NCBI RefSeq assembly: GCF_011044495.1
Contig: NZ_CP049143.1
Span: forward strand, 4,526,001-4,590,000
DNA: 64,000 bases
Direction of reading: 5' to 3'
Source of the DNA: Roseimicrobium sp. ORNL1
GTDB taxonomy: Bacteria; Verrucomicrobiota; Verrucomicrobiia; Verrucomicrobiales; Verrucomicrobiaceae
Shown: piece after piece, positions 18,020 through 26,727 of the stretch
How the letters are laid out: each line of letters opens with the position of its first letter
Numbering within the stretch: position 1 is the first letter of the stretch
Position numbers and translations under genes: made by a program
The notes under the pieces: model-generated
Database searches by the model: none
Seen by the model: only the letters and a program-made list of their open reading frames with translations
What the model was told of the DNA's origin: nothing

Positions 18020-19507
18020 CTACTTCCCGGCCACTGCTGGCACCTCCATGGGGAAGATTGCGTTCCCACTCACTTCCTTCTTCAGCACCTCCTCCGCTTG
18101 CTGAATCACCTCCGCGCTGCTCACTGCAATGTCGTTCTTCTCTGAGCGATCCGCCGCGATGTCGTACACCTCCCAGCCACCGGGCTTCTTCGTCTTCAGT
18201 CCCTGGCGCACGGCTTTCTTGTCACCGATACGTACAGCAATCTGGCCCATGTACTCGGGAAACACCCACACCATCGGCTTTGTGTGTGCCACTGTCTTAC
18301 CGCCGATGATGGCGGGCCAAAGGCTCTCGCCATCCAATCCCTCGGGTTTGGTAAGACCCACCGCATCACACAACGTCGGGAACCAGTCCGCGAAGTAGCC
18401 GGGTGAGTCATTCACCACGCCCGCGGGAATTTTCCCCGGCAGACGCGCGATCATCGGCACCCGGATGCCGCCTTCATACACGCTTCCCTTGAAGCCCCGG
18501 AGGTCCGCCGTGCTGTTGAAGAACTTTGCATCTGCACCGCCCACATGAAACTTGGAATCCGCACTGCGCCCATGAGTGGTGCCATTGTCGCTGGTGAAAA
18601 CAATGAGTGTGTGTTCAGCGACGCCCGCCTTGTCCAGGGAATCCATCACGCGACCAACATAGCTGTCGAGGTCGGAGATCATGGCCGCATATCCCGCATG
18701 CGGACGCGGATGCGGCACATAGCCATTCTCTCCGCGGTAAGGTTCCTGATCCCACTCCTTGGGGAACTTTTCCACACTCTCCTTCGGTGGATGCATGGAG
18801 ACGTGCGGCTCGATGAAAGCGAGGTACAGGAAGAAGGGCTTCTTCGCACTATCCGCGATGAACTTCTCCGCTTCGGCAATCATGAGCTTGGGCGCGTATG
18901 TCTCGCCAATCCACTCCTCCAGCTTCACCTCCCCCTCCGGCTGCTTCGCATGACCGGGTATGGGCTTCTGGTTGATGATGACCTTCTCCGCATTCCGCCA
19001 AAGGTGGTCTGGATAATAACTGTGCGCCACGGACTGGCAGTTGTAACCAAAGAAGAGATCAAAGCCCTTCGTGTTCGGGTCACCCGTGCTGCCCACGGGA
19101 CCGAGTCCCCACTTCCCCATGGCCCCGGTGGCATAACCAGCCTCACGGAAGACCTGCGCAATTGTCCGCGCCTTCTCCGAAATGGGATACTGCCCCTCCT
19201 CATACTGCGGCAGGAGTTTCTTCGCTTGCATGTTCCCGCGAATCTCCGCATGTCCGAGATGCTTGCCTGTCATGAGCACGCAACGCGAGGGCGCGCATAC
19301 CGGTGCTCCGGAGTAGTGCTCCGTGAAGCGGCTGCCCTGCTTCGCGAGCTTGTCGAGATTTGGCGTGGGTATCTTCTCCTGCCCGTAGCAGCCCAGTTCT
19401 CCCCAGCCGAGGTCATCCGCGATGATGAAGACCACGTTCAACTTCTCAGCTGCATGGGATGCAACGGTCGTGGCGAGGAAGCAACAGAGGGCGAGAATAC
19501 GTTTCAT
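18020..19507 (-). CDS. Exported sulfatase (CAPSR type)
   Basis: 495 residues from ATG 19507. Signal peptide MKRILALCCFLATTVASHAA. Metal-binding Asp31-Asp32 in IIADDLGWGELGC, active-site Cys71 in CAPSR (71-75) followed by LMTGKH, and the second metal site in TSDNGTTHG. Cys71 should be converted to formylglycine by a maturing enzyme encoded elsewhere. The layout resembles arylsulfatase A-like family members of the S1 class. Its ATG overlaps the stop of the upstream sulfatase gene by four bases (ATGA), so translation is probably coupled. Unlike most of its neighbours, it has no Lys/Gly-rich tail. Confidence 0.93.
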   Translation of the reverse strand: MKRILALCCFLATTVASHAAEKLNVVFIIADDLGWGELGCYGQEKIPTPNLDKLAKQGSRFTEHYSGAPVCAPSRCVLMTGKHLGHAEIRGNMQAKKLLPQYEEGQYPISEKARTIAQVFREAGYATGAMGKWGLGPVGSTGDPNTKGFDLFFGYNCQSVAHSYYPDHLWRNAEKVIINQKPIPGHAKQPEGEVKLEEWIGETYAPKLMIAEAEKFIADSAKKPFFLYLAFIEPHVSMHPPKESVEKFPKEWDQEPYRGENGYVPHPRPHAGYAAMISDLDSYVGRVMDSLDKAGVAEHTLIVFTSDNGTTHGRSADSKFHVGGADAKFFNSTADLRGFKGSVYEGGIRVPMIARLPGKIPAGVVNDSPGYFADWFPTLCDAVGLTKPEGLDGESLWPAIIGGKTVAHTKPMVWVFPEYMGQIAVRIGDKKAVRQGLKTKKPGGWEVYDIAADRSEKNDIAVSSAEVIQQAEEVLKKEVSGNAIFPMEVPAVAGK

Positions 19508-21027
19508 GGCTGCGTGGGAACGGCGGGTGCTGCATCCTTCTTGCCGCCAGGCTTCTTCCCCGGGGCATTCTTGCGATAGCCGCGCTGATCCATGGGTGGC
19601 AGCGCGCCACCCATGGCATCCATATCCTGATTGCACAGGGCGCGCATTTCCTTGAGCGCATCGGTCTGGGCGGGATCCGCCGCCAAATTCTTCAGCTCGT
19701 CCCTGTCCGCCTTCAGATCATAGAGCAGTTCGTTGGAAGGCGCAGGCTGGTCGATGTAGCGCGCATACATGTAGCGCTGGCCTCGCACCCCCTCCCAGGT
19801 GAGCGTGGGTGCGAGGTCGAGGTGCTCGCAGAAGAAGTGGTCACGCCAGGCTGCGGGCTTTTCCCCGCGAACCAGAGGCGCGAGACTGCTGCCTTGATAG
19901 CCTGCAGGCCTCGCGACTCCCGCCCAATCAAGGAAGGTCGTGGCGAGATCCACGTTCAGTGCCATTTCATCCAGCACACGTCCACGCCTCTCCTTCGGCA
20001 CACGCGGATCATAGATGACCATGGGCACACGCAGGGACTCGTCATAGTGCGACCACTTCCCCTGGAAGCCACGGTCGCCGAGGTAGTAGCCATTGTCCGC
20101 CGTGTAGACGATGATGGTGTTGTCATCGAGACCCGCCTCCTTCAAGGCCTGAAGCACGCGAGCGACGCCCTTGTCGATGCCACTGATCATGCGGAAGTAC
20201 GCGCGTACGTTCGTCTGGAATCTCTCTGGCGTGTCATAGCCCCAGAAGAAGCGTTCGCGATTGATGGACTGCTTCAGGAACTCTGGCTGGCTCTCATAAA
20301 TGGCAGGTGCACCGAGACGTGGCGCTGGTATCTCCGTGTCCTCATACATGCCATCCGTGGAGAGCGGCCAGGGATAATGGCCGATTCCGGGACGCTTGTC
20401 GCCATCCTCGGCATGGGCAGCATTGAACCACAGGTTCAAGCAGAAGGGCTGGTCCTTCGGCTGTGACTTGATGAACTCGATGCCGCGATCACAAATGATA
20501 TCCGTCTCATGCCGCCTCGTGCCATCTGGCATCGTCTTGAAATACGGGTTCCTGCCGATGGCCTCGTACACATCATACTGCTCCTCCGGTTTGAAACCTG
20601 GTGGCATGATCATGTGCCACTTGCCGAAATGACCCGTGCGATAGCCCGCCTTGTGCAATTCCACCGGAAACGCCGTTGCCAGCGATTCCGGTTTCACCGT
20701 CGGGACTAAGTCATGCATGGCATGCGTGCGAGCCCACTGGCCGGTGAGCACCGTGGCACGGCTTACCCAGCAGACCGAAGTGGTGACAAATGCATTCTGA
20801 AAACGCACCCCCTCTGCTGCCAGCGCATCGATGGCCGGCGTCTTGACGATCGGGTGCCCCGCACAGCCAAGCGTGTCATACCGCTGATCGTCCGCGAAGA
20901 GAAAGAGAATGTTGGGTCGTTTTGCCTTCGCGGCCGAAGTATCGGCGGGCGATTGGGCGTGCACTCCCACGCTGCCCAGCACAAGTGCAACAGCGAGGAA
21001 ATGAAGATGAGGGAAGCGAGAGTTCAT
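19504..21027 (-). CDS. Exported sulfatase with atypical CWVSR active-site motif and Lys/Gly tail
   Basis: 507 residues. Signal peptide ends near GVHAQ (about 25). Asp46-Asp47 in LFADDQRYDTLGC are the metal ligands; the active-site Cys86 lies in CWVSRATVLTGQ. The usual motif is Cys-x-Pro/Ala-x-Arg; here the third position is Val. TADNGYYLGDRGFQGKW carries the second metal site. The last 25 residues include PGKKPGGKKDAAPA, a basic low-complexity tail. It starts 24 bp after the preceding sulfatase gene. Probably active, but maturation of the variant motif should be verified. Confidence 0.9.
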   Translation of the reverse strand: MNSRFPHLHFLAVALVLGSVGVHAQSPADTSAAKAKRPNILFLFADDQRYDTLGCAGHPIVKTPAIDALAAEGVRFQNAFVTTSVCWVSRATVLTGQWARTHAMHDLVPTVKPESLATAFPVELHKAGYRTGHFGKWHMIMPPGFKPEEQYDVYEAIGRNPYFKTMPDGTRRHETDIICDRGIEFIKSQPKDQPFCLNLWFNAAHAEDGDKRPGIGHYPWPLSTDGMYEDTEIPAPRLGAPAIYESQPEFLKQSINRERFFWGYDTPERFQTNVRAYFRMISGIDKGVARVLQALKEAGLDDNTIIVYTADNGYYLGDRGFQGKWSHYDESLRVPMVIYDPRVPKERRGRVLDEMALNVDLATTFLDWAGVARPAGYQGSSLAPLVRGEKPAAWRDHFFCEHLDLAPTLTWEGVRGQRYMYARYIDQPAPSNELLYDLKADRDELKNLAADPAQTDALKEMRALCNQDMDAMGGALPPMDQRGYRKNAPGKKPGGKKDAAPAVPTQP

Positions 21028-21051
21028 GGAAATTGCTGATGCGATGCGGAA

Positions 21052-22905
21052 TCAATCCACCAGTGTGAGCGTCACACGCCGCACATCCATCACGGATTTT
21101 CCGGGAATCTCCACTGCTCGCAGTGTGAGCGGCCCCAGGCCTTCGGTGAGTTTCATTTTGCCGAGGTTCAGCGAGTGGAACTCCTTCATCTGGGATTCGC
21201 CATCAGGACGTGGCAGCGTGTCTTGATTTGTGTTCAGCGGAGGATCCCATCCCGGTGTTACCTTGCCCGTGTGGGTATTGCCATTGAAGCTGAGTTCCAC
21301 CGTGGCCCCCGCATCGGCCTCCGGGCACGTGTAGTCGATGGTCACCTCATAAGTTCCCGTCGTATGCACGTCCAGCAGCCACACCATGCTGTCCTCCTTG
21401 CTGAGCCAATTCACAAAGTAGGAGCAGTTCGGAGCATTGCTACTGCGGCGAACTTCGCCCCTGGGATCACCATCGCGCGCCGGCAGCATGGTGATGGGAA
21501 ACTCACGATACCCGACGGGGATGGGACGCGGGTCCACCGCGTTCCCACCTCCCTTCTTGCCTCCACCCTTGGGGCGATTCGGCTGGGCTTGTGCCTGGGC
21601 CTGCATCTGTGTTTTGGGCTTGAGTGCAGGCGCCGAATCTGAGCCAAACATCTCGACGCGCCATGCCTTCACCGCTTCCTTGAGCTTGGTGGCCAGCATC
21701 GGTTCCTTGTCGTTGATGGGTGTCGTCTGTCCAGGATCGGCCGTCATGTCGTAGAGATGGCCCGCGTTATCCAGGCGATGCGTCTGCGTACGCACACTGA
21801 CCTGTCCGCCCCAGGTTGAGAAGATGCTGCGGTCCACCCACTCCACCTTCTCACGCTTCAGCAGCGGTGAGAGGTCGCGACCATCCAGTGGCTTGTCCCC
21901 CACTCTTTTCACACCCGCCAGGGACGTGAGCGTGGGCAGCAAATCAATCGCGCCGCTGATGTAGGAAACCGTATGCCCCTGCGGCAGCTTCCCAGGCCAG
22001 CTGATGTAACACACCGAACGCACCCCGCCTTCATCCGTGTTACTCTTCTTCCCCTTCATGCCACCGGTCCAGCGATGGGTATTCGGGCCGTTATCGGAGA
22101 AGTACAGCACGATGGTATTCTCCGAGAGCTTGAGGTCTTTCAGCTTTGCGAGCACACGGCCCACGTTCATGTCTTGATTGGCCAGCATGGCATGCACACA
22201 CCGCGTCTCCTCCACCTCTTCCTGGTCTTCAGCAGTGGCGCGTTGGGTGATTTCCTTATCCTTGAACTCCTCCCAATTCTTCGGCGGCGCGGACCACGGT
22301 GAGTGCGGTGTGGTGAAGGGGATGTAGCAGAGGAAGGGCTTCTCCTTGTTCTTCTCAATGAAGCCTATCGCTCGATTCGTACACACATCCACGATGTATC
22401 CCTTCGTGCGGATCATGCGTCCGTTCTCCTCCAGCGGCGCATCGACGTACTCACCCCAATGGCCGGAGCTGTGGCCGAAGTATTCATCAAACCCACGCGC
22501 CATGGGGTGGTAGGGCCACTGGGTGCCATTGTGCCACTTGCCGAACGCGCCAGTCGCATAGCCCGCTGCTTTGAAGGCATCTGCCACCGTCTTCTCTGAA
22601 AGGTCCAGTCGCTCCTGCCCTGTGGACACGCCTTTCACGCCGCCTCGTGGATGATATCTCCCGGTGAGAAACTCTGCGCGCGTGGGCGAGCACACCGGAC
22701 AGACGAAGAAGCGATCCATCGACACGCCACCTTCCGCGATGGAATCAATATTCGGCGTCGTCGCCGCCTTGTTTCCCGAGTGGCCATAGTCCCCCCACCC
22801 CGCATCGTCTGCGAGGAAGATGACGAGATTCGGTTTCTGCTCCGCCGCATGGGACATCGAAACACCCACGAACAGCATGAAGGTGAGGGCGAGGAAACGT
22901 TTCAT
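21052..22905 (-). CDS. Exported sulfatase with C-terminal carbohydrate-binding-like module
   Basis: 617 residues from ATG 22905, which begins the signal peptide MKRFLALTFMLFVGVSMSHA. Metal ligands Asp33-Asp34, active-site Cys72 in CSPTR (72-76), second metal site in FSDNGPNTHRW. After the sulfatase domain (about 20-440) there is a linker of Gln-Ala and Lys-Gly repeats (QMQAQAQAQPNRPKGGGKKG), then a beta-rich module (about 470-617) containing TGTYEVTIDYTCPEADAGATVE, as in DUF5077/CBM-like domains attached to sulfatases and DUF1080 proteins. The module probably binds the polymer substrate. Confidence 0.92.
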   Translation of the reverse strand: MKRFLALTFMLFVGVSMSHAAEQKPNLVIFLADDAGWGDYGHSGNKAATTPNIDSIAEGGVSMDRFFVCPVCSPTRAEFLTGRYHPRGGVKGVSTGQERLDLSEKTVADAFKAAGYATGAFGKWHNGTQWPYHPMARGFDEYFGHSSGHWGEYVDAPLEENGRMIRTKGYIVDVCTNRAIGFIEKNKEKPFLCYIPFTTPHSPWSAPPKNWEEFKDKEITQRATAEDQEEVEETRCVHAMLANQDMNVGRVLAKLKDLKLSENTIVLYFSDNGPNTHRWTGGMKGKKSNTDEGGVRSVCYISWPGKLPQGHTVSYISGAIDLLPTLTSLAGVKRVGDKPLDGRDLSPLLKREKVEWVDRSIFSTWGGQVSVRTQTHRLDNAGHLYDMTADPGQTTPINDKEPMLATKLKEAVKAWRVEMFGSDSAPALKPKTQMQAQAQAQPNRPKGGGKKGGGNAVDPRPIPVGYREFPITMLPARDGDPRGEVRRSSNAPNCSYFVNWLSKEDSMVWLLDVHTTGTYEVTIDYTCPEADAGATVELSFNGNTHTGKVTPGWDPPLNTNQDTLPRPDGESQMKEFHSLNLGKMKLTEGLGPLTLRAVEIPGKSVMDVRRVTLTLVD

Positions 22906-22963
22906 AAGCGAGGAAGGGGAACGAATGACCATGGGATTCCTGGATGCGGCGACGCCACTATTG

Positions 22964-24451
22964 TCACTCTTCAGCATCCTTCTTCGGAGCAGCTGTGGCC
23001 TTGCCCTTGCCGCCTTGTTTCTTGGCGGGAGTATTGAGATGCGTCATGGGCTTCTCCATGGCCTTCATCGCGGCCATGCCATCTGGAGTGAGCAGCGGAT
23101 CCTGCGTGGACTTCTGCCAGTCCACCAGGGCCGCCTGCAGGCGCTTCAGCGTCTCCGCATGCTCGGGCATGGCCGCGAGGTTCTTCCACTCCCACGGGTC
23201 TGCTTTCAGATCATACAACTCATACTCCGGAGGATCTGCAGCGAGTTCAAAGAGCTTGCCCACATCGGTGCCCGCAAATTTCTCACTGCGCGCCATCGCC
23301 AACGCCGCATCGCCATCGATACCCGAGTTCGGCATGGCCCGTCCGGCACGCAGGTTGCGAATCAGCTTGTACTGCGCATCGCGAATGGTACGGCGCGGAA
23401 AGAATGGGATGGACCCGTGGAAATGAAACTCCGTGGCGAGGTACTGCCGGTTCTGGGTGGCGTCCAATGTGCTACGAAGCGAGCGCCCCTGGACATTCTC
23501 CGGAATCGTTTGGCCAGTAGCATCCAGAATGGTGGGCAGCAGGTCCACGGTGCCCACGAGCGCCGGTGTACGCTCGCCGGGAGTGAAGACCCCAGGCCAC
23601 AACGCCAGCATCGGCACCTTCACCCCACCCTCGTAGCACGAAGTCTTACCACGGACAAAGGGAGGACCATGATCTCCCACGAAGAGCACGAGGGTGTTGT
23701 TCATCTTGCCCGAGGCTTCCAGTTCACCCAGCAGCAACCCCAACCCCGCATCGATACGTGTCACCGCATTGTAGTACTGCGTCACACGTTCCAACTGCTC
23801 CTGCGTATCGATCTTCTGGAATGGAAATGGCGGCACCTCACCCACTTTCAAGGGCGTCTCCGGGACACCCTGGTACTGCGTGGGAAAGGCCTCCTGCGGA
23901 GGGCGCGGACTACGGCCCATCACATGCGGATCCGCAAAGTTCACCATGAAGAAGAAGGGCTCCTTCGTCTCCCGCATGTACGCACCAGCAACCTTTGCGA
24001 CATTCTTCACATCGCGCATGTCCGACTTCAGACGCTGGTCAAAGGGGAAGCTATCCTCCGGTGCCACGTGCAGCTTCCCGAGGATGGCGGTGCTGTAGCC
24101 GGCCTTCTTCAGTAGCGCGGGAATGGTCTGCGCGCGCAACGGCTCATGCAAAGCGAAGCCGCCATTCACCAGACCATACTGCCCATTCGCATGAGGATAG
24201 ATGCCGGTGAACATGGCACTGCGCGAGGGACTGCATGAGGCCTGCGCCACATACGCGTTCTCAAAGAGACGACCCTTCTTAGCCATGGCATCGATGTTCG
24301 GCGTGCGCGCCACCTTGTCCCCATAGCAACCCACCTGCACCCCAAGGTCATCAGAGGTGATGAGCAGGACATTAAGCTTCGGATTCTCCGCGGCGGATGC
24401 TTGAAGCCATGCGCCAAGCAGGGTCAGCGCGAGCAGGAAGGTGCGTTTCAT
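22964..24451 (-). CDS. Exported sulfatase, heparan N-sulfatase-like (CSPSR type), with Lys/Gly tail
   Basis: 495 residues from ATG 24451 (MKRTFLLALTLLGAWLQASA); an ATG four codons earlier is also possible. Metal ligands Asp34-Asp35 in ITSDDLGVQVGCYG, active-site Cys73 in CSPSR (73-77), followed by FTGIYPHANGQYG. The VGDHGPP segment near residue 245 holds the second metal site. The general layout recalls the SGSH (N-sulfoglucosamine sulfohydrolase) branch of S1 sulfatases, which would hint at N- or O-sulfated glycans, but the assignment is tentative. The tail contains KKQGGKGKATAAPKK. Confidence 0.92.
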   Translation of the reverse strand: MKRTFLLALTLLGAWLQASAAENPKLNVLLITSDDLGVQVGCYGDKVARTPNIDAMAKKGRLFENAYVAQASCSPSRSAMFTGIYPHANGQYGLVNGGFALHEPLRAQTIPALLKKAGYSTAILGKLHVAPEDSFPFDQRLKSDMRDVKNVAKVAGAYMRETKEPFFFMVNFADPHVMGRSPRPPQEAFPTQYQGVPETPLKVGEVPPFPFQKIDTQEQLERVTQYYNAVTRIDAGLGLLLGELEASGKMNNTLVLFVGDHGPPFVRGKTSCYEGGVKVPMLALWPGVFTPGERTPALVGTVDLLPTILDATGQTIPENVQGRSLRSTLDATQNRQYLATEFHFHGSIPFFPRRTIRDAQYKLIRNLRAGRAMPNSGIDGDAALAMARSEKFAGTDVGKLFELAADPPEYELYDLKADPWEWKNLAAMPEHAETLKRLQAALVDWQKSTQDPLLTPDGMAAMKAMEKPMTHLNTPAKKQGGKGKATAAPKKDAEE

Positions 24452-24498
24452 AAGAGGTGGCAAAAGGAAAAGAATTCGATGCAGGATATGGGTTGCGA

Positions 24499-26487
24499 CT
24501 AGAAGAGCCGGATGGCACGCGTACCTGCAGCGCCCTGCTCCTTCGCTTCCAGTCCGGCAAGTGATTGCTTGTCCGGCTTGTATACGCCGACCTTTACCGT
24601 GTATTTTCCCGGGGCATACACGCGAGGTTGGAAGCGATTTCCCTGCGTACGCACGGTGTAGAGCACTTCACCGCTGGCCTCCGCGATGACCTGCACCACA
24701 GGGTCTTTCACGTCTTCGAAGACCAGCTCAGGGAGGTATCCCTGCAACTTGCGCCCGTCATTCTGGTCCATGTCTACGGTGATGGGCCAACCGGGGAACT
24801 GGGCCTTGTCGCCCAGCTTCGCATCGGAGAAGCGCGGCCAGCATTCGAAAACGATCTTGCGCTTCGACTTCTGGAAACGCACCAACCCATAACCATCTGC
24901 CCTCTGCTTTTCATCGACGATGTCCGGTGGGTTCGCATACGCCATCATGGAGATGCGGTTGCCGAGGCCGTCCTTGAAGTCACCCGTCCATGGCAGCGGA
25001 CTACCTGGCACGGGATTCGGACCAGGCTGCTCATCGAGCGGATGCCACCAGCGGCCGTAGATGGTATTCACCAGTGCCGGACTCGTGAAGGCGTACGGGC
25101 CGTCCCCAAAGTCATCAATGCCATTCTTCACCGTGACAGCGAGGTGCTGGTCACCGCAAAGATGCACCGCCCACGCGCGGCGAATCTCCTCCAGTGCGCG
25201 ATTGCGTGGCGTCTGCGGCCAGCCGTTGCAATCGAGATCTGCGAGCAGGCGGTCATCCCGCTTCCCGTGCATATGCACCGCTCCGCAAAAGGCGGTCTGC
25301 GAGAGCACCGCCTTCATTTCGCTGCCGGTCCAGTCTTGCGCCCACTCGCGCAAAAACTTCTCCTGACGTTCGCCCAGCAATTGCAGTCCAGGCAGGTCAA
25401 TCGTCTTCGGATCGTACGCGGGATCATTGATGTGGTCAGGACGCGGGCCCATCTGCGGAATCTTGCCCGCAGGACCCGACTTGAACTTGCGGTCCTCCAA
25501 AATCGCGAAGTCCACGCCACCCACGGTCAATCTGGTATAATACACCGTGATACCCCGCTCCACCGGCGTAGGGTCCACGGGATCCGGCAGGTTCCAGGAT
25601 TGCTGGCGCTGCACCTGATTCACATACTCCACGGGGTACATATACCCGCCATCGGCATTCCCCTTCAGCGTAGAGAGCTTGCCGTTCTCCCCCCAGAGAT
25701 TCGGATGTCCCACATCATGATCGTCCGGGATGCAGATGGTGGGACGATCTTTCATGATGTCCCGGAACTGCAGGCCAAACTCAATCCAGCCCGCCGTGTG
25801 CTCCGTGTGCCGATACGTCTGGTCTCCCGCGAAGAAGAGCAAGTCCGGGTCCTGTAGTTTCAGATTCTCGATAATCTCCGGTCGCAGGCCCGTGGTGCGG
25901 CTGGAGTTACAGGACATGTTCGCCACCACAATCTCGTCCTTGTCCGTGGGATCGCGGCGGACGAGTCCCTCGTACGCAGCATCCTTGCCGTGGCGCACGC
26001 GATACGGTACACTCTTCGTCGCATCCCATTTCTCCATGCGGAAGTGCGCACTCCATCCAGGATACAGCACCGGTGCCTTCGCAATCTCCTTCCACTTCTC
26101 GTCCTCGCCCTTCACCTCCAGTCTCGCCTCACGGGACTCGTCCGGCTTCAGCGGGTAAAGCTGCGCGGTCATCTTCAGCACATCGTTCTGATGCGTGTAG
26201 ATGGCAAAGGCCACGACATCCTTGCGCGGCACGTCCATGGGCGGAGGCTGGCTGGCCCGCGCCTGTGGGCGCGCATTTTGATTGCGCGGGCCTCCCGCTG
26301 CCCCCTTTGCCCACCACTCACCCGTAGCCAGCGAGTCCAGTTGTGGAAACTCCGCGCCAAAGGGCTGCGCTACCTCAGCAGCCAGCGCCCCTCCCGCACC
26401 TCCCAGCGCCGCGCTCCCCAAGCCCACCGCAGTGAGTTTCAATGCGTCGCGGCGAGAAAGAGAGCGTGAGGACTTCTTGGGCTTCAT
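24499..26487 (-). CDS. Tat-exported PhoD-like metallophosphatase
   Basis: 662 residues. The leader contains SRSLSRRDALKLTAVGLGSA, a twin-arginine signal followed by an Ala/Gly-rich h-region. Metal-site motifs of the PhoD/alkaline phosphatase D family are visible: LLFFAGDQTYRHTEH (about 215-225), CIPDDHDVGHPN (about 250), and HLCGDQHLAVTV further on. An N-terminal insert rich in Gln, Pro and Arg (GGPRNQNARPQARASQPPP) precedes the domain. Expected to cleave phosphomono- or diesters outside the cytoplasm. It leads a block whose other genes are sulfatases, with a 47-bp gap to the next, so phosphate and sulfate removal are probably coordinated. Confidence 0.88.
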   Translation of the reverse strand: MKPKKSSRSLSRRDALKLTAVGLGSAALGGAGGALAAEVAQPFGAEFPQLDSLATGEWWAKGAAGGPRNQNARPQARASQPPPMDVPRKDVVAFAIYTHQNDVLKMTAQLYPLKPDESREARLEVKGEDEKWKEIAKAPVLYPGWSAHFRMEKWDATKSVPYRVRHGKDAAYEGLVRRDPTDKDEIVVANMSCNSSRTTGLRPEIIENLKLQDPDLLFFAGDQTYRHTEHTAGWIEFGLQFRDIMKDRPTICIPDDHDVGHPNLWGENGKLSTLKGNADGGYMYPVEYVNQVQRQQSWNLPDPVDPTPVERGITVYYTRLTVGGVDFAILEDRKFKSGPAGKIPQMGPRPDHINDPAYDPKTIDLPGLQLLGERQEKFLREWAQDWTGSEMKAVLSQTAFCGAVHMHGKRDDRLLADLDCNGWPQTPRNRALEEIRRAWAVHLCGDQHLAVTVKNGIDDFGDGPYAFTSPALVNTIYGRWWHPLDEQPGPNPVPGSPLPWTGDFKDGLGNRISMMAYANPPDIVDEKQRADGYGLVRFQKSKRKIVFECWPRFSDAKLGDKAQFPGWPITVDMDQNDGRKLQGYLPELVFEDVKDPVVQVIAEASGEVLYTVRTQGNRFQPRVYAPGKYTVKVGVYKPDKQSLAGLEAKEQGAAGTRAIRLF

Positions 26488-26537
26488 GGGAAACTTCGGA
26501 AACGTGCGCCCGCACGCCAGATTTCAAGAAAAGACAG

Positions 26538-26697
26538 TAGTCCGCCGATCCTCGGCGGTCAGTGGGCGAATGCCCCCAGGACTCAGCAATCACTCCCAGC
26601 AATGCAAAGTGAGAAATGCAAAATGAAAACTCTAAGTGGATCCGCCCCTCAGTCACTTTTCATTTTGCACCTTTCATTTCTCATTTTGCATTTCACG
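26538..26697. repeat. Intergenic inverted-repeat element, copy 1
   Basis: Within the 240-bp gap before the PhoD-like gene are two parts: a palindrome TAGTCCGCC...GGCGGTCAGTGG (26538-26565) and an imperfect inverted repeat whose arms run TGCAAAGTGAGAAATGC (from 26603) and GAAATGAAAGGTGCAAAATG-type sequence read from the opposite strand (to 26690). A second copy with the same order is found at 30997-31154. It may be a MITE-like or REP-like element, or a shared regulatory/terminator unit. Confidence 0.75.
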
Positions 26698-26727
26698 GAG
26701 CACGTTCTCCCCCCTGGCAGATGCTTC

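Noticed and set aside
22820-24115. 431-residue plus-strand frame within the sulfatase block
   Set aside because: It lies opposite two confirmed sulfatase genes and its translation is Arg/His/Leu-rich with no recognisable domain.
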